Below, one piece after another: positions 54,938-63,605 of a stretch of DNA of 64,000 nt. Location: contig NZ_QKZT01000025.1 in the NCBI RefSeq assembly GCF_003254055.1, positions 1-64,000 on the forward strand, read 5' to 3'. The notes under the pieces were generated by a model that saw nothing but the letters and a program-made list of their open reading frames with translations, was not told where the DNA came from and did not search any database. Every line of letters starts with the position of its first letter. Position 1 is the stretch's first letter. Both the position numbers and the translations under genes were made by a program. The stretch is from Algoriphagus chordae. GTDB lineage: Bacteria > Bacteroidota > Bacteroidia > Cytophagales > Cyclobacteriaceae.

Positions 54938-57204
54938 AAGCTCGAGCTAGATTGTGCATCTACTACTGCGACAGCCACCATGTTGACGATTTCTCTGATG
55001 GAACTACCCAGCTGTAAGATGTGAACTGGTTTGTTCATCCCAAGTAGTATTGGGCCAATTGCCTCTGAGTTGCCAAGTTCTGCCAAAAGCTTGTAAGCTA
55101 TATTACCAGAGCTCAAGTCTGGGAAAATTAAGGTATTTGCTTTCTTATTGAGGAGTTTGGAGAATGGATACATTTCTCTTTGAATATCCTCATTGATGGC
55201 GACATTCGCTTGCATTTCTCCTTCGATGACTAAGTCGGGATATTTTTTCTGAGCAAGCGCAGTGGCTTTGGCCATTTTGTCAGCAATATCTCCCTTCGCA
55301 GAACCAAAGTTAGAATATGAAAGAATCGCGATTCTTGGCTCCATATTGAAGAACCTTACCGCATCTGCCGTTAATCCAATGATCTCTACCAATTCTTCGG
55401 CAGTTGGATTTAAGTTTACAGTAGCATCAGCAAAGAAATACGGGCCTTTTGGTGTATTCATGATATACATACCAGCCACTCGTTTTACACCTGGTTTTAC
55501 ACCAATAGTCTGAAGTGAAGGCAAAATAGTTTTTGGATAATCACGGGTAAGACCAGAAATAAAGGCATCTGCAGCTCCTGATTCTACCATCAATGCACCA
55601 AAGTAATTTCTCTGGGTAACTAATCTGGCAGCATCTACCACTGTCATACCTTTTCTGTGGCGCTTTTGGAATAGCATGTCTGCGAATTTCTGCAATAGTG
55701 CCTTTTCTTCCATTGGATCAATAATGGTAACATTGCTCAAGTCCAAGGAATTATCTTCAATCAAGGCCAAGATTTTCTCTCGGTTACCCAACAGTATAGG
55801 CTCGCCGATTTTCTCATCTCGTATGATCTGTGCCGCCTTGAGTATTTTTCTGTTATCCGCTTCCGCAAACACTACGCGTTTCGGATTCTTTTTAGCTCTG
55901 GCTATTACCACAGACATTAATCTTTGGTCTATGCCAATTCTCTCCTGAAGCTCCAGTTCGTAAGAATCCCAATCTTTGATCGGATATTTGGCCACTCCAG
56001 TATCCATAGCGGCTTTAGCCACGGCAGGAGCGATGGTCGTAATCAACCTAGGGTCTAATGGTTTTGGAATCAGATATAAACGACCAAAACCGAGTTTGTC
56101 TTCACCGTATGCTTTGTTGACAATATCCGGAACAGGCTCTTTTGCTAGTTTTGCAATTGCATGGGTTGCAGCTAGTTTCATTTCTTCATTGATGACGGTT
56201 GCTCTCACGTCCAATGCGCCTCTGAAAATATAGGGGAAACCAAGTACATTGTTCACCTGGTTAGGATGATCTGATCTGCCTGTTGCCATGATGATATCCT
56301 CACGAGCAGCCACTGCCAAGTCGTATGTGATTTCAGGATCAGGATTTGCCAAGGCAAAAACTATTGGATCCGGAGCCATCAATCTCAGTTGATCCTGGCT
56401 GACTATATTCCCTGCAGATAGGCCCAAGAATACATCTGCATCTTTCAGTGCATCTGAAAGTGTATGAAGATCTCGTTGCGTCACAAAATCTCTTCTGATC
56501 TCATCAAGGTCGATTCTGTCTGCGCGTAAAATCCCATCTATGTCACATAGGACAATGTTTTCTTTTTTGATGCCTAAGGAAATGTAGAATCGGGTACAAG
56601 AGATTGCTGCTGCTCCAGCGCCATTTACGACCAACTTGATATTGGAAATATCTTTACCGACTATCTCTAAGGCGTTGAGTAATGCTGCTCCAGAAATAAT
56701 AGCCGTGCCATGCTGATCGTCATGCATGACCGGTATATTCATTTCTTTTTTAAGCGCATTTTCTATTTCAAAACACTCAGGTGCTTTGATATCTTCCAAA
56801 TTTATCCCGCCAAAAGTAGGCTCAAGGGATTTTATAGTTTGGATTAGTTTTTTAGGATCTTTTTCATTGATCTCAATATCGAAGACATCTATCCCAGCAA
56901 ATTTTTTGAAAAGTACGCCTTTCCCCTCCATTACCGGTTTGGAGGCATCTGGTCCTATATCTCCTAGGCCGAGTACAGCGGTCCCGTTAGAAATTACACC
57001 TACCAGATTACCTTTGGCGGTGTATTTATAAACATTTTCTACGTCTGCTGCAATCTCCTTGCATGGCTCTGCCACTCCTGGGGAATAGGCAAGAGCCAAA
57101 TCCATTTGGCTGGAGAGCGGCTTGGTGGGAATTACTTCTATTTTGCCAGGAGAACCTTGCGTATGATAATTAAGTGCGTCTTCCTTGCGGATCTTGATAG
57201 CCAT
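54934..57204 (-). CDS. maeB: NADP-dependent malic enzyme with phosphotransacetylase-like domain (MaeB)
   Basis: A 756-residue bidomain protein. The malic-enzyme half (about 1-425) has YSPGVAEPCKEI, GNLVGVISNGTAVLGLGDIGP, the divalent-metal site around MHDDQHGTAI and the NADP loop LVVNGAGAAAISC. The C-terminal half (about 430-750) is the phosphate acetyltransferase fold, usually inactive as PTA but allosteric for acetyl-CoA. It converts malate to pyruvate and CO2, feeding NADPH and gluconeogenesis. It is 23 bp downstream of the DUF4837 gene and coupled to ruvA. Confidence 0.95.
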   Translation of the reverse strand: MAIKIRKEDALNYHTQGSPGKIEVIPTKPLSSQMDLALAYSPGVAEPCKEIAADVENVYKYTAKGNLVGVISNGTAVLGLGDIGPDASKPVMEGKGVLFKKFAGIDVFDIEINEKDPKKLIQTIKSLEPTFGGINLEDIKAPECFEIENALKKEMNIPVMHDDQHGTAIISGAALLNALEIVGKDISNIKLVVNGAGAAAISCTRFYISLGIKKENIVLCDIDGILRADRIDLDEIRRDFVTQRDLHTLSDALKDADVFLGLSAGNIVSQDQLRLMAPDPIVFALANPDPEITYDLAVAAREDIIMATGRSDHPNQVNNVLGFPYIFRGALDVRATVINEEMKLAATHAIAKLAKEPVPDIVNKAYGEDKLGFGRLYLIPKPLDPRLITTIAPAVAKAAMDTGVAKYPIKDWDSYELELQERIGIDQRLMSVVIARAKKNPKRVVFAEADNRKILKAAQIIRDEKIGEPILLGNREKILALIEDNSLDLSNVTIIDPMEEKALLQKFADMLFQKRHRKGMTVVDAARLVTQRNYFGALMVESGAADAFISGLTRDYPKTILPSLQTIGVKPGVKRVAGMYIMNTPKGPYFFADATVNLNPTAEELVEIIGLTADAVRFFNMEPRIAILSYSNFGSAKGDIADKMAKATALAQKKYPDLVIEGEMQANVAINEDIQREMYPFSKLLNKKANTLIFPDLSSGNIAYKLLAELGNSEAIGPILLGMNKPVHILQLGSSIREIVNMVAVAVVDAQSSSSL

Positions 57205-57227
57205 AAAAAACTAGTATAATTTGGGTT

Positions 57228-58325
57228 TTAGGCCCCCTGGTCATCTGTCCAACTCACATTAGTGTTGAGTAAAATGGTCTCTATTTCACGAAGGGCATCT
57301 CTATGTATTTCATTTGGATAAAATACGAATCCTTCAATGTAGTAAAGTTTTCCTTTTTTCTGATCAACCATCAGGTATCCCAAATAGGATCCACCCATGC
57401 TGATGTTGTTGGTTTTCCAGGCACCTCTTATTTCTGTGGTAAAATTATCATTAATCACCATGTTTCTGAAGGCTGGCGGGATTTGTTTTTCAGATACCAC
57501 ATAAGAATTTGGATCTTCTGGATCGCCAAAAATGTGTTGTTTGGTGATAGAGTCTCTGAGTGCTAGGATGTTTACTGGGAAAGTTTGCTCTTCTGAAGTA
57601 TAATCTGTCTCGTAGAAAAATAAGCTGATGTCGGCTCTATTTGCACTTGGAGTGATTTGTCTTACCCATAGAAAATCATTTTCAGACTTTGCCACTTTAT
57701 AGGATGCAGGCACATTGATTTCAATCCCAAGCTTTTCATTAGCTTCAAAATTGGCAGCAGAATTTTTTCTAGCAAGTAGAATTTTCTCCAATCTCCCTCT
57801 TTCTCTGACTTCAAATAGATTTTGTAGGCGGTCCCCGTTTTTTCTAAGATTTGCAATCAGTTGGTCCTCTGTGTTTCCAAATAAGTAGAGAACTTCCTGA
57901 CCGATAGCATATTCATCTTCGATCCTCAAGGAATAAATGTTCGGGTCATTCTCAGCCTTCTCTTTGGACTCCTTAGAGAACTGTGCATTAATTACTTGAC
58001 TAGCAGATCCTTTGTCATCAAAAGTGGTGACATATATCAGGTTGTTGGACATCTTGAGTATGCGGGTCATAGCTCTAGGGTCCACGGTGTTTACCTTGAA
58101 TTTTGATTCGGATCGAATCATTCCAGGAATGTCAGATTCGAAAATTTCTTTCAGCTCATCACCTACAGGGCCAGCCCATTTCACAGAGTCAATGACTAAT
58201 ATGATTTCTCCGATTGAGCCTCTTGCTTTTGGCTTTGAACTATCTGCTGTTGTACCGTTAGAATCACAGGAAGCTAAGCTACACCCCAGGACTAGGGCTA
58301 TAAGAATAGATGAGAGGGTTTTCAT
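57228..58325 (-). CDS. DUF4837-family lipoprotein
   Basis: A 365-residue lipoprotein. The type II signal ends in SLASC (Cys about 20), followed by a short Ser/Asp-rich linker. DUF4837 features include ARGSIGEIILVIDSVKW near the start, VTTFDDKGSASQVI, a helical REGR-type segment (VRERGRLEKILLARKN) and a C-terminal block beginning EIRGAWKTNNISMGGSYLGY. Known only from Bacteroidota; no function is established. First gene of the string leading through maeB, ruvA and sprA. A TTAATTTG box (minus strand, 58354-58361) is one base off the -7 consensus. Confidence 0.85.
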   Translation of the reverse strand: MKTLSSILIALVLGCSLASCDSNGTTADSSKPKARGSIGEIILVIDSVKWAGPVGDELKEIFESDIPGMIRSESKFKVNTVDPRAMTRILKMSNNLIYVTTFDDKGSASQVINAQFSKESKEKAENDPNIYSLRIEDEYAIGQEVLYLFGNTEDQLIANLRKNGDRLQNLFEVRERGRLEKILLARKNSAANFEANEKLGIEINVPASYKVAKSENDFLWVRQITPSANRADISLFFYETDYTSEEQTFPVNILALRDSITKQHIFGDPEDPNSYVVSEKQIPPAFRNMVINDNFTTEIRGAWKTNNISMGGSYLGYLMVDQKKGKLYYIEGFVFYPNEIHRDALREIETILLNTNVSWTDDQGA

Positions 58326-58448
58326 TTTTGGTCGTTTGGTTCTTGGATCAGGTCAAATTAATGACATAAAAAGACTTATCCTTATTTAGGATTGAATATT
58401 GGCATTAGTTAAAAAAAATTAACAATCTAAAGGCAAATTTGCCCTGCT

Positions 58449-59837
58449 TTAGCCGATTATTAATTTTTGACCAGGCTTAATGCTGTTAGAATTTAGGTTG
58501 TTCAACCGCTTGATTTGCTCAACAGTCAGACCTTCATGCTTTCTGGATATAATCCATAACGAATCTCCTGGTCGTACTGTGTAGGTAGTTTGGCCTGAGG
58601 AGTTTGTTTCAGTAGATGCGATATTTCCAGAGATTACTGAGTCGATTCTTAGCGTTTGACCTACTCGAATTAGGTTAGAAGAGAGGTTGTTCCAAGATTT
58701 AATCTGGGTGACTGTTACCCCATATCGCCGGGCTATTGAACCTAGGACATCACCTGATCTGACTTTGTAGGTACTACCACTTTGTCTGATTTCTTGGGCA
58801 AGATCCTCTACTGATTTTACTTCCATATTAGCGGCGAGTAATTGAGTAGGGGCATTGTTCAAAGAGTCATTAAGCCAAGCTAGGTTTTCTTTGATATAAG
58901 GAACTTTCGACTTCGGAATGCGAAGTGCCATAGTTCTATTACTCTCAGGCAATTCTTTGTTTTTAATGGCAGGGTTTAGAGTCTTCAGGTCTGCCACACA
59001 AAGGTTTGTGAGTTCAGCAAGTTTGTCTAGACTTAGTGCTCGATCGAATCTAATTTTCTCATATTCCACCACATAGGTAGGGTCTTCTGGATGAAAATTA
59101 TGCTCTTCCAAGTGATTTAAGATATAGAGCATAGCCTGTACCTGAGGCACGTAACTTCGAGTTTCTCTTGGCAGATAATTATAGATTCCCCAGAAGGTTT
59201 TCTTTCCTCCAGATCTTCTAATAGCTTTTCTTACGTTTCCCGGACCGCAATTGTATGCCGCCATAGCAACTTCCCAATCACCAAACATACGGTAAAGTGA
59301 TTTTAGATATTTGGCAGCAGCTTCGGTAGAAAGCTCAGGATCCATTCTGTCATCTACTTCAGAATTGGTCTGCATGCCGTACATTCTGCCTGTAGCCGGC
59401 ATAAATTGCCAAAGGCCCATTGCACCTACTCGAGAGCGAATTTGTGGGTCTAAACCAGATTCTATGATAGATAAATATTTGATTTCCAATGGCATGTCAT
59501 GTTTTTCCATCATCTCGTCAAACATTGGGAAAAACAACTCTTTTCGAGCCAAAACCATTTTGGTGTAATCTCTATTCCTTACGGTGAAATACTGAATAAA
59601 AGAAAAAGTACGGTCATTTAGTTCGAAGGACATTTCATGATCCATTGCTTTTACACGTTCATCTATCTCATCATAGGTGAAATCAGGAATGTATTCGTAG
59701 TGATAATTTGGTAATACTTCCTCTTCTAGAGAAGGGCCTGCCGCTATGGACTCATCATCCTGAGAAAAGGCTTTGGACAGAGGAATCAAACAGGTAATAA
59801 GTGCGAGTGTGATGGTTCTGTAGAAAGGACTTTTCAT
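58449..59837 (-). CDS. Membrane-exported lytic transglycosylase with two LysM domains (MltD-like)
   Basis: A 462-residue exported protein. Signal peptide to about residue 25 (SKAFSQ), SLT lysozyme-like domain from about 105 to 240 with catalytic E126 in SIIESGLDP, then GLWQFMPATGRMYG and AMAAYNCGPGNVRKA, all intact. Two LysM repeats (about 355-400, YKVRSGDVLGSIARRYG, and about 416-461, YTVRPGDSLWIISRKHEG) bind peptidoglycan. It cleaves glycan strands giving 1,6-anhydro ends. No lipobox, unlike E. coli MltD. It follows gatA by 14 bp and belongs to the tatA unit. Confidence 0.93.
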   Translation of the reverse strand: MKSPFYRTITLALITCLIPLSKAFSQDDESIAAGPSLEEEVLPNYHYEYIPDFTYDEIDERVKAMDHEMSFELNDRTFSFIQYFTVRNRDYTKMVLARKELFFPMFDEMMEKHDMPLEIKYLSIIESGLDPQIRSRVGAMGLWQFMPATGRMYGMQTNSEVDDRMDPELSTEAAAKYLKSLYRMFGDWEVAMAAYNCGPGNVRKAIRRSGGKKTFWGIYNYLPRETRSYVPQVQAMLYILNHLEEHNFHPEDPTYVVEYEKIRFDRALSLDKLAELTNLCVADLKTLNPAIKNKELPESNRTMALRIPKSKVPYIKENLAWLNDSLNNAPTQLLAANMEVKSVEDLAQEIRQSGSTYKVRSGDVLGSIARRYGVTVTQIKSWNNLSSNLIRVGQTLRIDSVISGNIASTETNSSGQTTYTVRPGDSLWIISRKHEGLTVEQIKRLNNLNSNSIKPGQKLIIG

Positions 59838-59851
59838 GGGTCTAATGGGGT

Positions 59852-61279
59852 TTATGATGTCAATTCGGTCAAATAATTACTAAAAGCATATAGGTCAGCC
59901 TCTTTGAATGAATTGCAAATCACTTGCAAACCAATAGGCATTCCTTGTGCGTCTTTTCCATTTGGAAGAGAAATAGCAGGCACTCCAGATACGGAAGCTT
60001 GTACTGTATATAGATCTTCCAAATACATTGCAACTGGATCTCCACTATGCTCACCAAATTTGAACGCCGTAGTTGGCGTTGTTGGCATAATAATATAGTC
60101 AAAATCATTTAAAAGATTCTCCGTGAAATCTTTTATTAATCTTCTGACCTGCTGGGCTTTGGTGAAATAAGCGTCGTGATAGCTTGCACTAAGCACAAAA
60201 GTCCCAATCATGATTCTACGTTTGACTTCCTCACCAAAACCTTCACTTCTAGTTAGCTTATACATGCTTTCTAGGTTGTGTGCATTTGGAGTTCGGTAGC
60301 CATATTTCACGCCATCAAAGCGCGACAAATTTGAACTTGATTCTGCCGTAGTCAGAATGTAATAGGTTGGTAGAATGTAATCTAATAGTGGAAAATCCAC
60401 TTCTTCTACTGTATGTCCCTCAGCTTTGAGTTTTTCTAGAACTGCCAAGGTATTGGCTTTGATTTCTGGTTGAAGAGCCGGGGATTCCAATGTTTCCTTG
60501 AGGTAAGCAACTTTCGCTTTTTTACCGAAATGCAGGAGTTCGGAGTAAGGCACTACTGATTTTCTGGAGGAGGTGCTATCATACTCATCGTGCCCAGCCA
60601 TGATTTCCATCACTAGCGCATTATCTTTTACCGTTTGGGAGAATATCCCAATACAGTCAAAAGAGGATGCGTAAGCAATTAGCCCCCAGCGGGAAACGCG
60701 TGAATAAGTTGGTTTCATACCAATCACTCCTGTGAATGCTGCAGGCTGTCTCACAGATCCTCCTGTGTCAGTTCCCAAAGAAACAGTACAGAGATTTGCT
60801 TGGACGGCTACTGCGGATCCACCAGAGGATCCACCTGGAACTCGGTTTTCATCAGCAGCATTCAATACTTTGCCATGAGCAGAGTTTTCATTGGAGCTAC
60901 CCATTCCGAATTCATCACAGTTGAGTCTGCCAATGATAATAGCATCCTCGTCCAGCAATCGTTGGATCGCTGTAGTGGTGAACTGAGATTCGAAACCTTT
61001 GAGAATTTTGGAGGAAGCATTTGCTTCGTGGCCAGCGTAACAAAGTACGTCTTTGATGCCGATGACCATACCAGCTAATTTACCAGCGTTGCCTTTTGCC
61101 AATTTTTGATCAACTAGATCAGCTTGTGCTAAAGCAGATTGCTCGTAAACTTCGACGAAGGCGTTGAGATGCGCCTTCGTCTGAATGTTGTTTAAATAAT
61201 ATTGGACTATCTGTAGACAGTCTGTTTCCTTCTTTTCGAGCGATTTTTTGATCTCGTCGAATGAAATGAATTTTTCCAA
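59852..61279 (-). CDS. gatA: Aspartyl/glutamyl-tRNA amidotransferase subunit A
   Basis: A 475-residue amidase. The Ser-cisSer-Lys triad is visible: VIGIKDVLC (Lys), GGSSGGSAV (cis-Ser) and GTDTGGSVRQPA (nucleophile Ser). It liberates ammonia from glutamine for GatB to amidate misacylated Glu-tRNA(Gln) or Asp-tRNA(Asn). gatB and gatC are not adjacent, as is common in this phylum. The start is TTG at 61279; the only in-frame alternatives are ATT codons, and an in-frame TAA (the tatA stop) lies 18 bp upstream. Confidence 0.95.
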   Translation of the reverse strand: MEKFISFDEIKKSLEKKETDCLQIVQYYLNNIQTKAHLNAFVEVYEQSALAQADLVDQKLAKGNAGKLAGMVIGIKDVLCYAGHEANASSKILKGFESQFTTTAIQRLLDEDAIIIGRLNCDEFGMGSSNENSAHGKVLNAADENRVPGGSSGGSAVAVQANLCTVSLGTDTGGSVRQPAAFTGVIGMKPTYSRVSRWGLIAYASSFDCIGIFSQTVKDNALVMEIMAGHDEYDSTSSRKSVVPYSELLHFGKKAKVAYLKETLESPALQPEIKANTLAVLEKLKAEGHTVEEVDFPLLDYILPTYYILTTAESSSNLSRFDGVKYGYRTPNAHNLESMYKLTRSEGFGEEVKRRIMIGTFVLSASYHDAYFTKAQQVRRLIKDFTENLLNDFDYIIMPTTPTTAFKFGEHSGDPVAMYLEDLYTVQASVSGVPAISLPNGKDAQGMPIGLQVICNSFKEADLYAFSNYLTELTS

Positions 61280-61297
61280 TTTTCTTGGCTTAATAGA

Positions 61298-61498
61298 TTA
61301 CTTTTTCTTGTCGTCTTTCAGACCTTCTTCTAAGTCGTTCTGAATGTCCTTAGTAGCATCTTTAAATTCTCTGATACCACGTCCAAGGCCACGAGCCAAT
61401 TCAGGTATTCTTTTAGCACCAAACAATAGAAGGACGACCAATACGATCAATACGATCGAGCCACCGCCCATGTTTTGAATGAAACCTAATGTAGTCAT
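61298..61498 (-). CDS. tatA: Twin-arginine translocase subunit TatA/E
   Basis: A 66-residue protein: short N-terminus, one membrane helix (SIVLIVLVVLLLFG, about 14-27) and the amphipathic helix AKRIPELARGLGRGIREFKDA with the FGAKRIPEL hinge, then a charged tail. It forms the protein-conducting ring of the Tat pathway for folded proteins. TatC is not in the window. The gene has an almost perfect promoter and heads tatA-gatA-lytic transglycosylase. Confidence 0.93.
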   Translation of the reverse strand: MTTLGFIQNMGGGSIVLIVLVVLLLFGAKRIPELARGLGRGIREFKDATKDIQNDLEEGLKDDKKK

Positions 61499-61530
61499 GA
61501 TGGTGTGTGTTTAAAGGGTAAATGAGGTTA

Positions 61531-61561
61531 CAAAGATATAACTGTGATCCGCTTACACAAA
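61531..61561 (-). promoter_or_regulatory. Consensus Bacteroidota promoter of the tatA-gatA unit
   Basis: On the minus strand TTTG (61558-61561), a spacer of exactly 19 bp and TATCTTTG (61531-61538) match the -33/-7 consensus TTTG-N19-TAnnTTTG at every defined position. The transcript should begin near 61525, leaving a leader of about 27 nt before the ATG at 61498. Confidence 0.88.
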
Positions 61562-61611
61562 GTTCAACGGGAAAGCAGTGCATCTTTTTTATGAATATAC
61601 GCAATTATGTG

Positions 61612-62859
61612 CTACTTGGATGTAAGCCATGCAGAAGGATTCATTACAGTCAGTCCTTTCCAGGTCTGAAAATGCACTTCCGCTTCGCCTTCTGCACCTG
61701 TAGCGACCTGGCCAATTACGTCTTTTGAACTTACAGTTTGACCCGATTTTACAGTAATGGTTTTCAACTTACTATACATGGTATAATATTCACCATGTTT
61801 GATGATCACTGTGCCTCCAAAACCTGGCATAGTCGTGATTTTGGTAACTGTTCCATCAAATACCGCACGAACATTAGAGTTAGGTTCTGTACGGATATCC
61901 ACTCCATCACTTTCCATGGTAATACCCTTCAAAGTAGGATGGGGGTATGTTCCAAATCTTTGGGTGACAAAACCTGTTTCCACTGGCCAAGGTAATCTGC
62001 CTTTGTTTCCAGCAAATGAATTAGATAATGCGGCCACTTCTGGAGTCATAGGCATTGAGGTGCCAGATTTCTTGGTAGCGGTACTATTCTCTTTTTTAGC
62101 CGCTGCTTCTGCGCGACGTATTTCATCTTCGATTACCTGCTTGATCATTCTATTCAGTTGATCCTGCTGTTTTTTTGTTGCGGCAATCTGCTTTTGTATA
62201 TCTCTCTCTTTGCTCGAAAGTGTGTTCACTAGTCCTTGCTGCTCACGCTTCATTTTGTCAAGCTGTGCGCGTTCTTTTTGTTCTTCAACCAGTACTTTCT
62301 CCTTTTCGATTTTTTTCTCATCGAGCAAAGCACGTTGATCTATAAGCTCTAAACTCAATTTCTCAATTTGTGCTGCCTGCTGTTTGCGGCTGTCTGTGTA
62401 TTGTTTTAGATACATCAGCCTAGCATAGAGTTGGTTGAAATTGGCTGAGCTAAATACGAAAGAGACAATAGATAGCCCACGATTCATCTTAGAAGCATTG
62501 TAGATCATTCGACCGTATTCTGCTTTTAATTCAATTAACTGACTTTCTAAGCTTTTGATTTTGCTCTCAGTTTCATTGATTTCCTTATTGATCAGCTTCA
62601 CTTCTCGGTCTAGTGTATTGACTAGTCTATTTTGAGTTTGAAACTGCCTGGTAACGGCATTTAGTTCTCCTATTGAGTTTTTCTTGGTCGCTGTGGTTTG
62701 CTTTAGAATTTTATCAAATTCCTGTAAACGTGCCTGTACTTCGGCTTTTTGCTTCTCCAGTTGCTCACGTGTTAAACTAGTTTGCGCAGCAAGCTCTAGA
62801 GCAGAAAAAAATATAAATCCAATCAGAAGGCTAAATGGAATAAGGTATTTGCGGAGCAT
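61612..62859 (-). CDS. EnvC-like murein hydrolase activator (degenerate M23/LytM)
   Basis: A 415-residue exported protein. Signal peptide (about 1-26), a long coiled coil (about 28-245, including two Lys/Glu-rich helices) and a C-terminal LytM-like domain (about 290-415). Zinc-site residues are lost: the HxxxD position reads GITMESDGVDI and the final HxH reads EVHFQTW, so it is probably not a peptidase. EnvC uses such a dead LytM domain to activate amidases at the division septum. The frame extends to a TTG at 62868; the ATG at 62859 (MLRKYLIPF), 5 bp after the DUF4292 stop, is preferred. Confidence 0.88.
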   Translation of the reverse strand: MLRKYLIPFSLLIGFIFFSALELAAQTSLTREQLEKQKAEVQARLQEFDKILKQTTATKKNSIGELNAVTRQFQTQNRLVNTLDREVKLINKEINETESKIKSLESQLIELKAEYGRMIYNASKMNRGLSIVSFVFSSANFNQLYARLMYLKQYTDSRKQQAAQIEKLSLELIDQRALLDEKKIEKEKVLVEEQKERAQLDKMKREQQGLVNTLSSKERDIQKQIAATKKQQDQLNRMIKQVIEDEIRRAEAAAKKENSTATKKSGTSMPMTPEVAALSNSFAGNKGRLPWPVETGFVTQRFGTYPHPTLKGITMESDGVDIRTEPNSNVRAVFDGTVTKITTMPGFGGTVIIKHGEYYTMYSKLKTITVKSGQTVSSKDVIGQVATGAEGEAEVHFQTWKGLTVMNPSAWLTSK

Positions 62860-62864
62860 GCAAT

Positions 62865-63605
62865 TCAAAATTTGAAGGGGAAGCTAAGAGGTTCGGAATG
62901 TGGATCAACAGAAGTCCACTCCACATGGATAATGGTGTTTTGCCCACCTTCTGGGAGCTGATAGGCTAGTTTGTATAGAACTTCAAGCGGGAACGGCTTG
63001 GAATCAATATCCTGAAATGTAGCATAGCTGGCCAGCAATGATCCTCGGTCATCCAAAGAATGGCTTACCATTTCAGAGACCTTTCCGTAGTTGACATCAA
63101 CTTTGGAGAAGTAACGTACTTTGTCACGTACCTGAGTCAATTCAAATGACTTTTTTACACGAACCAACCTGTCTTGGTAATCTACTGGATATGGTGGATT
63201 GGCGAAGAGTAAATTTTGAAAAACTTCTAGTGATAGTTTGAGTCCGTAAATCGATTCAAATTCTTGGAATGTCAGATTTACATTCTCCTTTCCAATTCTG
63301 TCTTTGATTTTGATTTTGTCCTGTGTGATTATGCCCCGTACAGCTTCCATACCCATACCTGGAGAAATAATGAACCACAGAACAGAATCTTTCTTTGCAC
63401 GGAGATTCATGCTGCCACGAGTGATTTTTCCAGATTCTTCTTCGATCACCACTTTGGCCTTAGCACTCATGTACTCATAGTCGGTATAGACGGGGGAAAA
63501 ACCTTCCATTCTCCCATCAGCCTGATAGACAATTGTCTTTTTTGAGCAGGAGAATAGTAGGCCTAAGCCAATGAAAAGTGTAATTCCTGCAAAAAGTTTA
63601 TTCAT
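62865..63605 (-). CDS. DUF4292 lipoprotein (LolB-like)
   Basis: A 246-residue lipoprotein with signal MNKLFAGITLFIGLGLLFSC (Cys about 20). The mature part has DUF4292 features: MSAKAKVVIEEESGKITRGSMNLRAKKDSVLW, GMEAVRGIITQDKIKI and a C-terminal FPLEVLYKLAYQLP. Members have a LolA/LolB-type half-barrel, so it may be the lipoprotein insertion factor that classical LolB is in other phyla. That role is inference. It sits between the TPR gene (8-bp overlap) and the EnvC-like gene. Confidence 0.85.
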   Translation of the reverse strand: MNKLFAGITLFIGLGLLFSCSKKTIVYQADGRMEGFSPVYTDYEYMSAKAKVVIEEESGKITRGSMNLRAKKDSVLWFIISPGMGMEAVRGIITQDKIKIKDRIGKENVNLTFQEFESIYGLKLSLEVFQNLLFANPPYPVDYQDRLVRVKKSFELTQVRDKVRYFSKVDVNYGKVSEMVSHSLDDRGSLLASYATFQDIDSKPFPLEVLYKLAYQLPEGGQNTIIHVEWTSVDPHSEPLSFPFKF

